A stretch of 64,000 bases of DNA. Origin: Varroa destructor. Lineage: Eukaryota > Arthropoda > Arachnida > Mesostigmata > Varroidae. Position 1 is the first letter of the stretch, and each line of letters begins with the position of its first letter. The stretch spans positions 33,415,341 to 33,479,340 of the forward strand of contig NW_019211456.1 of the NCBI RefSeq assembly GCF_002443255.2, in the 5' to 3' direction. This document shows positions 11,541 to 23,000 of this stretch, piece by piece. The translations under genes and the position numbers were made by a program. The notes below the pieces were generated by a model. It made no database searches. It was not told the origin of the DNA and saw only the letters and a program-made list of their open reading frames with translations.

Positions 11541-12998
11541 TTTGGGCCGGATACTTTAATGTACCAATTTTGTTTTATTTTCGTACTTCAATTTTCGGAT
11601 CGACTGCACTGTTACGTGCGCGCGGCTCGACTGAGCTAACTTATATGGTCAGTGATATAGTGCTTGTTGATAACCTGTTTTACCAAAATACCGTCCAACA
11701 TACTTGTACATAGTTGTACAACGCGTAGCCGTACGTTGGCTACATTCGACCATGGCACAAAGAAGGCTGATCTATGCCAATTTGGATAGGTTTTCCTATC
11801 TTGCACTCGTTATGTTATTACAGCTAGTAAATATATATCGTTAAGTCATAGGAAACATATAAACATACTCGTCTGCATGTGGATTTCAGTAGCGCAAAAC
11901 AAACAATCGAAAAAACGAAATTACGAGGCGCTACTGGAGCGATACCCTTACGGATTAGGCTTTTCGATTTGCCTAAATCGGGCGTGTGCAGCTAAAGACT
12001 TATTTAGAGACACTCGATAGTCGGAAATCGTGCGGCACCCTAACCCGAAGTTTGGCCAAGAAAGACGTTTCACTTTTACCCTCACCCAAAAACTTTATTA
12101 TGCGTAAAGATATGGCCTTCTATCAGTACGTGTTGCTGAAAAACCTCAGTGAAGCGCTGCACACTTCCTTCAGCGGTCGCAAAAAGAAGCTTAAAATAAT
12201 ATTGTTACTAATAGAGTAGATGCCAACAATTCATTTGTGTCACTAGATGCGCTCGTCTTTGAAGCCACTGTTCTGATTCTTATCACAGTAATTATGTAAG
12301 TAGTTGTTAATGACGACAATACAAAAATTGAGATACGATACTAACGATTACAAATCCATAGGTCAGAAAAACTTACAAATGACCCGTCATCTTTCGCTCA
12401 GATCAGGTATATTTTAAAGCTTGTCAAGACTAGCATGCAAGCATGCTTATCGCTGCTCAAGTCGCGCGCTGCGAACGAATAATGCGTTCATGCGTGGAAG
12501 TGAGAAAAGCGCCCCAATAATCAGCTGTAAACCGCCTGTCGATTTCAGGCATCCCCGTTTGAACTGGTAAGTGTATAAGTAGCTGCTACTCTCTGCAATA
12601 TTACAAAAGTGTTAAACTGCCGGATGACGTGTAGAGATGTCAGGTATTTGTCGTAAAATTACTGCAAAGGCTTCTTATAGGCCGAGCTGGTTAAGGAGTT
12701 TATCGGTGCGACTCTCTACTTTTTAAGTAAATTTGTATGTGCCAACAAGAGCCGCGCTATCTTGTACATTTTGAACGCGTTTGCGCTTCGCTCATCAGTT
12801 GACGGTCGTTATTCATTTCGAATAAAGTCGGGTTCTAGTAAGAATGTAAAAGTAAAAAATTAAATAACCATGATAGCTTGTCGGTAAATGTTTGTTATGA
12901 ATAACCACTGTAATCCTGTTGTGTAGATTTTCTTATTTTTTAGCAACCAGGTAGTTAAAGGCCACTGAAATCTTAACAACAGTATAACAGTTCGAACT
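11541..12998. other. Divergent spacer between XK-related copy 2 (-) and SPS2 (+)
   Basis: The two genes point away from each other, so both promoters should lie here. An open frame of 77 codons at 11986-12219 (+), basic and Leu/Lys-rich at the end, is not assigned to any family. No TATA box is convincing. Confidence 0.45.
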
Positions 12999-15900
12999 AT
13001 GGAGTTTCGCGTAAAGCAGCCTGATCAACCTGACAGGGTGCTCAAAGATTTTGACCCAACGTCACTAGGGCTTGGCGCCGACTTTCGGTTAACGCGTTTT
13101 GCTTCAATGAAAGGATGAGGCTGCAAGGTTAGTTTTAAATGAAGTACACGTGACAACAAGTTTTTATTTACCCTAAACTAAAATTAAGTTGTTTGATTTC
13201 TGATCACCTACAACATACGTAATTTAATTACATCGACGAACGCGTTGATGACAATATTGATCACTTGAAATGTTAAAGAACAAGCTGAACTACATTTATT
13301 GCCTAGACGTATGTGTTAATTCGGCCATACGGGCCTGAACGGCCATTTTCATATGTAAACCCTATTAAACACGTAAGCATATTCGGCATTATTCCTATTA
13401 TTATTATTATAATCTAACCTAAGTAAGAACATACGGTTTATTCGTTCTCTTGCATTTTTATCTGCAGGTGCCCCAGAAGGAACTGGACGATCTTCTAAAA
13501 TCGATAAGAAATCAAACCCTTGCGATCGATCATTCAGACAACGATTCTGGGAATTCTGTCGGTAAGAACTAAGGTTCTTATAGTCGGTTCTAATGACTGA
13601 ACACGTCGTAGACGAATAATCATAACAGTAACAAATGTTACGTACAAAACATGAAGAATGATAGAAGCATTATTTGTACGGTAAATGTGAAGAGACACTT
13701 TAACGCGACGGCTGGTCCCTTTTTATTTTAAAACCAACGATTTTGTCGGAAAAGTGCGTAAACCATAGGGATATATTCAATATGAAACTGCGATTATTTA
13801 ACTATGTATGCTACCCCTCGGTTAGTCAGTTTGAATAATATTAAAAGTAGTACTTGCCGCAAAGCGATGGGTGTGCAATAATGGGCTAGGAAGCGCTGGC
13901 TAAAGCTCCATGCTACCTTAAAAGGAATATATCTGCAAATGAGGCTTGATGTCGTGAACGGGATTTGATTTTTTAACCTCCTCTAAAAAATACAGATATA
14001 AACGTCCGTAGCTCAGTTGAGCTATTTATATTAAGAAAATCTGATCATTACAGACATAGGTATGGATTGTTGCGTTATTCCGTTGGAGGACTCCGGATTT
14101 TCTCTCGTACAAACAATCGACTATTTTTATCCGTCCGTTGAAGACCCTTACGCAAATGTACGTAAGTGTACAGTGATGAAAACGTGTTATTACAAAATAT
14201 AGCACTTCAAAAAATACGTCCTTTAGTAATGTGCTGATTTATAAATCGTAGGAGACCTGTAGAATATGCATTTATTATTTTCGGAGTGTAATTCTGAATT
14301 AAATCAGATTCATCTTTTTCTAGCTAAACATCTCAAAGCCATTAGACGTTAGCAGTGCTGTATTAGAGGAGGCGTAGTAAACAGTATAAAATTTGTTCAC
14401 TCTAATAATGTGTATTTGATCGGCTGTTTTGCAGGGTCAAATAGCCTGCGCAAATGTCCTGTCGGATCTCTATGCCATGGGCATTACTAAATGTGACAAT
14501 ATGCTTATGGTTCTTGCCGTAGCTCGCGAAATGACACCTGATGAACGTGAAAAGGTTTATTCATACAGATTTTACTCCATAGACGTATACAGTGTTGAAG
14601 AGAAACATAATTAAATGGCCGGTGCTACTGCCATAGTGTTGCTTCAGGCATGAATTAATCCACTCCCACTTAGAACCTAGACCAAACAAATTACCACTAC
14701 ACAACATTACGGGGATAGTACGACTACTGTATATTTATGTGCCTGTGTTGATACCTACTACATATAAATCATGGTATCTGCGTACACTTCTGCATCTACT
14801 AGAAATTAATTGAATGTATCCCCAGATCTTGTAAGCACGAGCAAAACGGAAGCCAACTTAATGGATCTTAACTGTTACAGGATTCATGTTCTTGAGATTT
14901 TTTTCCTTTTCTTTTTTCCATATTATGGTCTTGATACAGGTTGTCCCGCAGTTGATGCGTGGTCTGAACGATCATGCTATAAAAGCTGGCACACGTATCC
15001 GTGGAGGCCAAACCATTCTGAATCCTTGGCCGATTATTGGGGGTGTAGCCACTGCCTGCGTGCATCGTGAGCAAATCGTTATGTAAGTCGACCCATGCCG
15101 CCGCATGGTGTCACCTCCGTCGATGTCTAGAAGTTCTCCATCACTATCTATCCTATTCCTCTTGCATTGTTAACCACAACGCGCTAGATAATAAGCTAAC
15201 GCCGTAAATAGGCCTTGACCAAAGAACTAGATATGATTGTGGTATGTTTCCTCAAATAATGTTCATTGCTAATGTTCTTTTAGGCCTGATAACGGCGAAG
15301 CTGGTGATGTTCTTGTGTTGACGAAGCCTCTGGGAACACAAGTGGCTGTCAACGCCCATCAATGGTTGGATCGTGGAGAGGAAGGAATGAAGCTTTTAGG
15401 CGGAATGTCTGTGGAAAGCGTCAAAAAACTTTACTTCCGCGCACTCGACAGCATGTCGCATCTCAATAAGACCGGTAATTCGATAGAACCTGGTTAGGCC
15501 GTGTTTTTTTCTTAGCTCTTTGTGTAGTGCGTTTTACTTGTTCTATATGGAGCCCATAGTACACTACGTTTTCCCTATTCTTACAGGCTTAGTGCTAGGC
15601 GTGTCCACTCGACACCTGTGTAATGAGGTCGCTGTTGTTATCATACCAGACTTGCAGATCCGGGATAAAGGACCTTATACAGTATTTGGTTTTCCTACCG
15701 TTCGTGGTTGTGATTTTTCTTTATGTTGTTTTGGCTGTGGTCGTTATAGATCTATATCGTCCTGTAGGCATCGTATAGCTCTCTCTCTCTCCCCCGGCAA
15801 AAGATCCGAAAACAGTACCTTAGCGGGACAGTACCTTTGCGAGCACGAAGACTGCTTCAATGAAAATAGCTCTACATGCTTTAACTATACTTTTGGATTG

Positions 15901-17083
15901 TTCACGATAGGTCGTAAACGATGTTTTCCTGTTTTTGTCTAGAGCAGTATCTGCTCATCTTGGCAGCATACAGCGCTACGATTTCTACCACCGGTTAAAG
16001 GCGAGGTCTCACATCGTTGAGAACCGACTTGCGTACAATTCCGCGGTAACGTTCTTATCAAACTGCAACAGGAGACATCTTTTTTCACGCCATAATCATT
16101 CAGTTCGTCGTATTGAGTGGATTCTTAACATATCGTGTCAGGAAAATGTTGATTATAGAGCTTTCTATCTATGTAGAATCTTCTAATCTAGTGCTGGCAT
16201 AGCCATCGACCTGTAGCCATACCGTGAGTGTTACGAACTTTGGTTAACCACGATTTTCTGCTGAAGCCTTTTTGTGATAAAAACCTCAACAACTTTGGTG
16301 GCAGGCGCATTAAGGAAAAAAGTGGGTCTATACACCATTCCATTTATTTTTACCGCTCGTGGAATCAGGGCCATCTCCGTTTCTTTCAGAGATCGTCTTC
16401 GGAAGAGACATTAAGTAGTTCCAGTCGTTTATTGATGAGTAGCTTACAGGCCCGGCAGGACCCATCTGGCTCCAAAAAGCTCGCTACCAGTGGCTTCTTC
16501 CGGTTTTTCAGCTTTTTTAATGGTTCTCTTTTCTACCACAGAATGGGTGTGCGAGCACCTCGCGTCTGCCCTAGAGCTCCGTGTTCACTCGAGCATGTTG
16601 GTCGGTTGGGATAACTTCACTGATAAATTGACTGACGTGTTTCTCGTTCCTGGTGAATTTCTTTTCATGATAATCTCGACAGCCTCGTCTTTAATGTTAA
16701 AATACGAGTGTCACGGTTGCACGGACGTAACCGGATTTGGCATTAAGGGTCATGCAAATAATCTCGCTAGAGTCCAGAAAAAAAGTCTTGAGCTGCGCAT
16801 CCATACACTTCCTGTAATACGCAATGCGACTGCAATTGTGGAAAAAAGTGGGAAGTTTCAGACACTTTTGCAAGGCACCTCAGCGGAGACTTCAGGCGGG
16901 CTGCTCATGATGCTGAAACCAGACAAGGCAAAACAGTTTATCGACGAGCTTAAACAGCTCGAAGGACGAGAATCATGGATCATCGGTGAGGTCATTAGTG
17001 CCGAGGAGCGTAAGGCCGTTCTCGTCGACGGAATTAAAATTCAGGAGGTTCCTTCTGTTGAAGAGGAGAACTACCTCTGGTAA
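12999..17083 (+). CDS. SEPHS2: Selenophosphate synthetase 2 (selenide, water dikinase), a selenoprotein
   Basis: The enzyme makes selenophosphate from selenide and ATP, the selenium donor for selenocysteyl-tRNA. Seven exons: 12999-13127, 13468-13561, 14054-14157, 14435-14554, 14940-15082, 15284-15474 and 16683-17083. All junctions are GT-AG and keep frame, giving 393 residues, close to the usual SPS length of about 390-450. Exon 1 reads ...FASMKG-UGA-GCK and exon 2 continues VPQKEL, matching the catalytic GxGC/UK loop with UGA at codon 40 as selenocysteine and the Lys three residues later. Exon 3 gives [13 protein letters not shown]...QTIDYFYP. Exon 4 gives [14 protein letters not shown] (ATP/metal binding). 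Exon 5 gives [17 protein letters not shown]. Exon 6 gives [12 protein letters not shown]. Exon 7 gives [17 protein letters not shown] and [10 protein letters not shown]. The start is the only in-frame ATG near the loop. A SECIS lies 235 nt after the stop. An annotation pipeline that reads UGA as stop would truncate or skip exon 1. Confidence 0.95.
13116..13118 (+). other. In-frame UGA selenocysteine codon of SPS2
   Basis: This is codon 40 of the gene beginning at 12999, flanked by codons for MKG before and GCK after. The position is exactly where other SPS proteins carry Cys or Sec in the active site. The downstream exons remain in frame and conserved, and a SECIS is present in the 3' UTR. 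Confidence 0.93.
15475..16682 (+). other. Intron 6 of SPS2
   Basis: Bounded by the donor ACCG|GTAATT and the acceptor ATCTCGACAG|CC, both in phase 1. Several open frames of 60-140 codons lie within it but carry no known motif; I treat them as chance. Confidence 0.8.
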
Positions 17084-17317
17084 CCGGAACAGATAATTTA
17101 TGGCTAATCGAAAATCATATCAGCTGTTACTGTATACCCAACTATTTCAGGAGAAGTTCCTCCCACTAACGGAATCATACTATATTATGGCGTGTTTGAA
17201 ATTTGGACGAGTGAAAAAGCATAAAGTATTTTTTGAGAGAAAACAAGGAGTCTGTGTATTGCAGTTTATTTAAGAATTATTACTAGTTGAAATCAAACCT
17301 TTATCGAAAATGTCGAA

Positions 17318-17386
17318 GTAGGTTGAAAGTGACTTTAGTAGGATAAAGCAGAGATCTGTCCCCTGCTAAATGATGAAAAGGCTTAC
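17318..17386 (+). promoter_or_regulatory. SECIS element (form II) in the SPS2 3' UTR
   Basis: The RNA folds as a textbook SECIS. The lower helix pairs GTAGGTT (17318-17324) with GGCTTAC (17380-17386). An internal loop of GAAA against AAAA follows. The non-Watson-Crick quartet is formed by GTGAC (17329-17333) and TGATG (17371-17375). A nine-pair helix joins TTTAGTAGG (17334-17342) to CCTGCTAAA (17362-17370) with one G-U pair. The apical bulge ATAAAG (17343-17348) contains the conserved AA twelve nucleotides after the quartet, and a small CAG/CTG helix tops it, which makes it form II. SECIS elements bind SBP2 and direct UGA decoding as Sec. The 5' quartet is GUGA instead of the usual AUGA. Confidence 0.88.
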
Positions 17387-18278
17387 CCAGACATAAATGT
17401 AAATGTCGACCTGTTTTGTAAACTATTTGATTCAGCGCCGAAAAAGTCATTAAGCCAAGTAATGACACCAACTAAGAGAAGTTCTACACCTGCGAACAAA
17501 GTGTGCTTAATAAAGGAACAAAAAATAAGAGCTTCATTGACTATGCGGGATTCTTTCCTTTTTATTCAACGCTGGTATTTAAAGTCTGACACAGGCAAGG
17601 TGAAAGCCAAAATCATTTTTCATGTAGATATATCGAGCGATATCTGTCGGTAGTAAAAGCGAGATCGGATCCGTATCTTTTGTCGTTAGTTTTTGTAGTT
17701 AATAATCGTGTATGATCACATAGCTAACACTATTCAATTTCGTGAAGTACAAAATTACTAGCGCTGTAAAGGGGCGCCGCTTGTGAAGAAACCTTTCTTC
17801 ACATTATGGCGTACTTTAAATCAAGTGAACAGGTAAGGCGCAATTAAATCTGAGTAAAAAAAATATATTTTTACCCAAATTCGGCTCCACTGCACAACCA
17901 ATGAAATTCTTACGCATAGAATGTCTATAAATAAAGTACTCATTGTTAATATACAATCGTTTAACCATCTATTTGCGATATTGAGATACGTAAATTATCT
18001 GATGTATCACATGAGAAGTCGTGTATAATCAGTATGAACAATATATTAGATGAAGTACTCATATCAGACCACTCTTCGACTACTTCGAAGACTAATATTC
18101 GAATATTACGTTTACGAAAAGTTTATAGACATATTTTGACCACTGTCTGGTTTGCCATCTATTTACTATAAACATGTAGTATACAGATAGTTGAATATCA
18201 GATTAGAAAAGTCATTGAGCGACTGAACTAGCTGATTGCTAGTGAATCAACGTGGATCCAACCTCTACGAGTAGAACC
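17387..18278. other. Distal SPS2 3' region and tail-to-tail spacer
   Basis: SPS2 (+) and the zinc-finger gene (-) converge here. An AATAAA at 17509-17514 is a candidate poly(A) signal for SPS2, which would keep the SECIS in the mRNA. Nothing else coding is supported. Confidence 0.5.
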
Positions 18279-20015
18279 TTATACAACTCCAAGTACACTT
18301 TGAACATGATATTTGGCGCAATGGGTCAGCAAAGTTTGTTTTGTGCGAAACGTTTTTGGGCAAAAATGGCACTCTAAACTTTTCGTCTGTTTAGGCGGCG
18401 GCGCTCCTCGCAGTCCAGTTAAAATCACGTTGCGTCTCTGAGCACCGCCAAACATCGCGGCACTATGCCTGAACATCTTCGGCCGAAGTGTATGAACGAC
18501 CGCCCGATGACGTTCCGCAGTTTCCGGTTTCTTAAAGACTAACTTACATGTTTCGCATTTGAGCGTTTTGCCAGATAGTGTCATAAGGTCGACGGCCTCT
18601 GAAAAAGTTACGCTACTGCGAGCGCTATTCCCCACATCGAGCTCAGTGCCACTACTTGTTCCAGCTGTCCGTATAACGAAGATGTTAGCCTGCTTTTCAG
18701 CTTCACTTGAAGTTGTCAGTGATCTGCTCGTGCAATTCTCAGTTAGCGAAGTAAATGTCCTTTTATCTATACTCTTTTTATCACCTTTTATCACCCATGG
18801 ACATCGTTCCATGTGTTTATCCAAGTTTCGCGAGGTCTTATATAGAGCTCCGCAGGCACAATTTACTATAGAGTGAACGATATTGCTAGCTGTTACTGAT
18901 CTTCTTAGCTTTTCTAAGCTTCGGTTGTTGCTGTTACTTCTCATCCTATTTGTCCTAACTGGTAACTTCTCGTGACGGCGTTGTGCTTGACCACCAAAGG
19001 TCGTCTCGACAGGATGTGTGAGCAAATGATATTGCGATTCTTCGCGTGATTTAAGATGTTGTGCACAGCCCATCCGTTTCTTTCTTTCTGTTATAAATTT
19101 TCGTTTACTAGGATCGACGGTAGATGTCTGTTCGCTTGCTGATACCATCGTCGCATAGCCAAGTTCGTCCTCAGCTTCAGGTTCGCACGGTGGTTGTTTT
19201 TTTAAAGGGTGCCTACCCGGAAGAGTAACAGCAGCGCCAGTCGACGTAATTTTTGCTGCTGCTAAGGACTTAGGTGCATCACGATTCGGCTCGAGGAAAA
19301 GAGTCGTATTGGATTCGCATTCGCTGAACAGGTGTATGCTTACGGAATCACTGGCTGCTTTTTCTACTTCGTTCACGTCGACTTGGCCCTGAAAAGGAAA
19401 ACTCTGCGATAGAACGGTCTGAAAGTCAGTAGCTTTCTCAACGGAAGCACACAAAGGTTCAACTCTTGCGCTAGTTAGTATTTTGATGGGTTTTTGTTGG
19501 AAGTGGTTGTCTTTAGCAGTATGACTAACGTTCGATTCCTCAAAGATTCTACGGCCTGTACAAGTGTACCCTTCGGTAACTACACCTGAAAGCCTGTGAA
19601 GCCTGATTTCCTGTCGTTTAGGTGTCTTATCGCGGATTATGAACGCCTTTGTGACATGGCCTGTTGACGGATCCCCTGTGCGTTTAAGCCCAGCCGGTAG
19701 TCCATGGGAAACCCACAAGTGCTGCTCCATTTTTGGCTCCAGAACAACGGTGCTACAATGTAGACATTGGATGCCACACTGTTCTGCTCGATGTTTTCGC
19801 AGTAAGAACGACTTGGTAAAGGTATCGCCACAGACGAAACACTGTACCATTCCACGCCGAATCGGTTTATTCATTACAACAGACTTAGCCATATTTGTAG
19901 TTGTAGTTGAAATTATGCATGCATTGTTGGAATCATTTGTAGGTTGTGACTTAATCTTTTTTGTTTCGTTAGGTCCTTCGACCTCATCCAAAACCGTACA
20001 GCAAGTGGGTTTCAT
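18279..20015 (-). CDS. Zinc-finger protein with dispersed C2H2/C2HC fingers
   Basis: A long single frame ending at TAA (18279-18281). The first ATG is at 20015 and gives 578 residues. Just upstream a T-rich tract ends in CATTTTAG (acceptor at 20024), so the ATG sits near the start of an exon and a 5' exon, coding or not, is likely. Fingers seen in order: CFVCGDTF...HRAEQC (about 59-80, C2HC); CLHC...HLWVSH (C2H2); CACGALYKTSRNLDKHMERC (C-x-C variant, C2HC); CETCKLVF...HRAVVH (C2H2); and CHFCPKTF...HCAKYH (C2H2, near the C-terminus). The long middle region is Ser/Thr-rich and looks disordered. The fingers are spread out and lack the TGEKP linkers of tandem DNA-binding arrays, so nucleic-acid or protein binding are both possible. 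I do not recognise an ortholog. Confidence 0.8.
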   Translation of the reverse strand: MKPTCCTVLDEVEGPNETKKIKSQPTNDSNNACIISTTTTNMAKSVVMNKPIRRGMVQCFVCGDTFTKSFLLRKHRAEQCGIQCLHCSTVVLEPKMEQHLWVSHGLPAGLKRTGDPSTGHVTKAFIIRDKTPKRQEIRLHRLSGVVTEGYTCTGRRIFEESNVSHTAKDNHFQQKPIKILTSARVEPLCASVEKATDFQTVLSQSFPFQGQVDVNEVEKAASDSVSIHLFSECESNTTLFLEPNRDAPKSLAAAKITSTGAAVTLPGRHPLKKQPPCEPEAEDELGYATMVSASEQTSTVDPSKRKFITERKKRMGCAQHLKSREESQYHLLTHPVETTFGGQAQRRHEKLPVRTNRMRSNSNNRSLEKLRRSVTASNIVHSIVNCACGALYKTSRNLDKHMERCPWVIKGDKKSIDKRTFTSLTENCTSRSLTTSSEAEKQANIFVIRTAGTSSGTELDVGNSARSSVTFSEAVDLMTLSGKTLKCETCKLVFKKPETAERHRAVVHTLRPKMFRHSAAMFGGAQRRNVILTGLRGAPPPKQTKSLECHFCPKTFRTKQTLLTHCAKYHVQSVLGVV

Positions 20016-20023
20016 GGAAGGAT

Positions 20024-23000
20024 CTAAAATGATTAATAACAAAAAAAAAAATTAGAACCTTTAGAGCCATGCAGTACTGTAATGCTGCTTTTTGATATTA
20101 CGGCGAAAAAGAACATAGTAGATATTTAAGGAAAAAACGAAATATTATTTAATAGCTAAAAACGGTGGAAATATCTCTACCTAAGTTAGGTTATTATATG
20201 CGTGATGTATTGCTTGCGAAAGACAGCAAATAAGTGGGAGTTTTAATGTTTTAGAAGAACCTTGCAATTTTAGATTGCAATTTTCCTTATATCTATTAAT
20301 TTGGTTACAGTCACTTCAAGGAGGTTATAAAAAAAAAAAACTGCTGTCTGATTTAAGATTAAATTGCTGATAAAATTCTTTAAATAAAATAAAAAATAAA
20401 ATTCAACCCAGTCCAAATGTCAATCTTTGCTTTTCAGTCAAGTTGAATACGTACAGCTAAATTGGCGGCCGCTGACTGGCTTTTACACCGAAAAGTGCTA
20501 TCCGAGTATATGTAGAACAGTAGTGTGAGCCGTGCTAAATTTATTCTCTAGGGTTAGAAATGCATTCTACGAACACAGATCTCTAATGTCAAACTCAAAT
20601 TATCATTAGAGTTAAACAAGCGTATCGAAAAGCTTCTTTTTCCTAACAGAATGGATGTATTTTTATTTTGACGTGCTATATCGAGGCGATTCAACCGCTG
20701 ATGCAAAGACGCGTGTAGAAGGGGATTCCTCAACCACAAGGGCCGGGTCGACATGCTTTTCTCTGCAGTCTTGGCTGTGTTCTTATGACTAGGTAGCGTG
20801 GCTAGATGACCCTGTTAAGATTTTGTTTAAATTCTCTTAAATATAATTTTAGCTTAATCGATTGTAAGTTATGATTCCTATAATACAGTTAGGGACCGTT
20901 TTCTTTTATTATTAAATTAAAAAAAAATAAAAAATTACTATTAAAAAAAATACTTTCGTTGCAGCATGCTTAAAGGAAATCTATCGTCCATGTAATGCAT
21001 TGTTGTTGCATTTGTTTTTATTTAAACGCATTCTGCCAGGTAACAGTAAGAATTGAGCTACTGCGTCAAAAAATCATTGTGGAAAGATTTATTCAAAAGG
21101 CATTGTAGAGTTTAGCCTGAAAGTAGGAAAGCTACATTGTATTTTCCGCAGTGTAATTTGTCATTTTCATGCAATTTTTGACCACGATATGTTTTATCAG
21201 AAATTCATTCTGCCAGGGCAATATTTTATTTTTAGCTTATTTCGGACTTGTTGTTTCCCCTTCCAACTACTTTTCTGGTCGTTGGCACTTACCTAGATAT
21301 TTCAGATCTTTTTTTTTTAATGTGGACCAACCTTGAAAGTGTAAAGTTCTTTCACGCATTTCTAAAATGCGAATAAGCAACGCTTATTAATATAACAGAT
21401 CACTGATATGAAGCCTACTTAATATCTCTGTTATATGGCTGTGTTGACTTATGGAAATATATATATATATATCGAAGTTAGATTTATATGGGCAATAATT
21501 ATACGTGTCTTGTTATTTAGCTTTACATTGTAAACAATTCTACCCCTATTGCTTTATTACATTAACAACTAGTGAGTCGTTTTAAATAGTGTTTGGAATT
21601 TAACTATTTACATATTAAGGAAATAAATCTTCAATGTGTTCGCTATAATTTCGTATAAAAAATTGGTGATTATCAACAATGTTAATTTTTCAAAATATCC
21701 TCAACTTGGCCTATAGCAAACTATCTAAAGGGGCGTCTGTCATTACGGCGCGCCAAGCGCAACTCGAAACTGTCACCAAATATGTCAGTAACTCTTTCAT
21801 CTTTCAAAAAAAGAAAAGAGATCTTTCATCGGCGCTAGAGAGGTAGTACATTTGAGAACCTCTGTAGCCTTTTCACAGTTCAACACTGACTCGTACATAA
21901 TGTTTTAAACCAATGTATAATGATGTAATAGGTATTTCACTTATAAATCAAGACTGAATAAACAAAAATTCTAGTCGCGCTTGTATAAAAGGGCCCAGAC
22001 GTGTAAATGGTTCAGTGAGTTCAGAAATTGCTATTTACAGCATGGCGAGTTGTTATGATACCGATTGGTTAGGTTTTCAGTTTGATCGGTACGTTCAAAC
22101 CTAGGCAGAAGCTGAAAGCTAAAAAAGATAAACAAATTATTCACTTATGCATCACTGATGATAGGGACATGGCGTAGCCTAACAGATGCGGCCCGCTTCC
22201 GGTGGTTGCAGGCAGAAACTAAACGAGACGATTCCTGAAGCAGCGTAAAATGGACGGCACGTAGATAATATAGGAGGCAATTATTAGAGTCAGCGTTGAA
22301 CATGCTTTTGGGTAGGTCGCTATATGTTTTTCTCTGACCTTCTAACAGCAGAAAACTGCCCGGGTAGCTAATGCGAACTTTTTATTGAATCGAACAGCGC
22401 ACCCACAGTGATAAGTTATGACGTAGAAAGCATTCCTATATAACAGCTGTTCATGCAACAATGTGTCTACGATTCGTCATGGTATTAAAAGTTTACTGGT
22501 GTTGTTTCTCCAAAACGGTTTGAAGTCTACTTTGCTCTCGCTGACCTTCGGCTTTTATATCATTCATATCACAAGCGTCTTGTCCCATTCTTCCTCAATG
22601 GTCGAAAGGCTACAAGCACGACCGTCTATGGTAGGAGAAAGAAGCAAACTGATTTGCTTTACTAGTTTTCTTAATATTCGATACTGCCTAGTTGAGGGAA
22701 CCCAATAACTAGTTAACCTCTATGGAATGCCTATCTATTCACTATTATTAAAATCCTCCAGAGTTCCCCCATAATAAAACTAGTCCTGATATTGGGTAAC
22801 TATATACGTACATGGAAGTGGCTATCTGTAGTACTTTGTTCGTACATGTTGTGGATATCTGTTAATCCTGTTTTGTATGTTAAATGTTATGTTAATTGAG
22901 TAAATTCCAACATTGATGACATATAACAGGACAGAAAAAAACGATCAAAAGATTAGTTTGAGCTTCGCTCTGTGAAATTTAACTTCTAATTTACTGCTTA

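Noticed and set aside
13982..14040. tRNA-like string CGTAGCTCAGTTGAGC
   Set aside because: It resembles a D-arm but has no acceptor stem or T-arm and lies in SPS2 intron 2.
15520..16614. Open frames of 83-140 codons inside the SPS2 gene
   Set aside because: They lie in intron 6, between a matched donor and acceptor, and show no domain.
20016..20042. Upstream extension of the zinc-finger frame to 20042
   Set aside because: That frame begins with TTG and runs through a T-rich splice acceptor; the ATG at 20015 or an upstream spliced exon is more likely.
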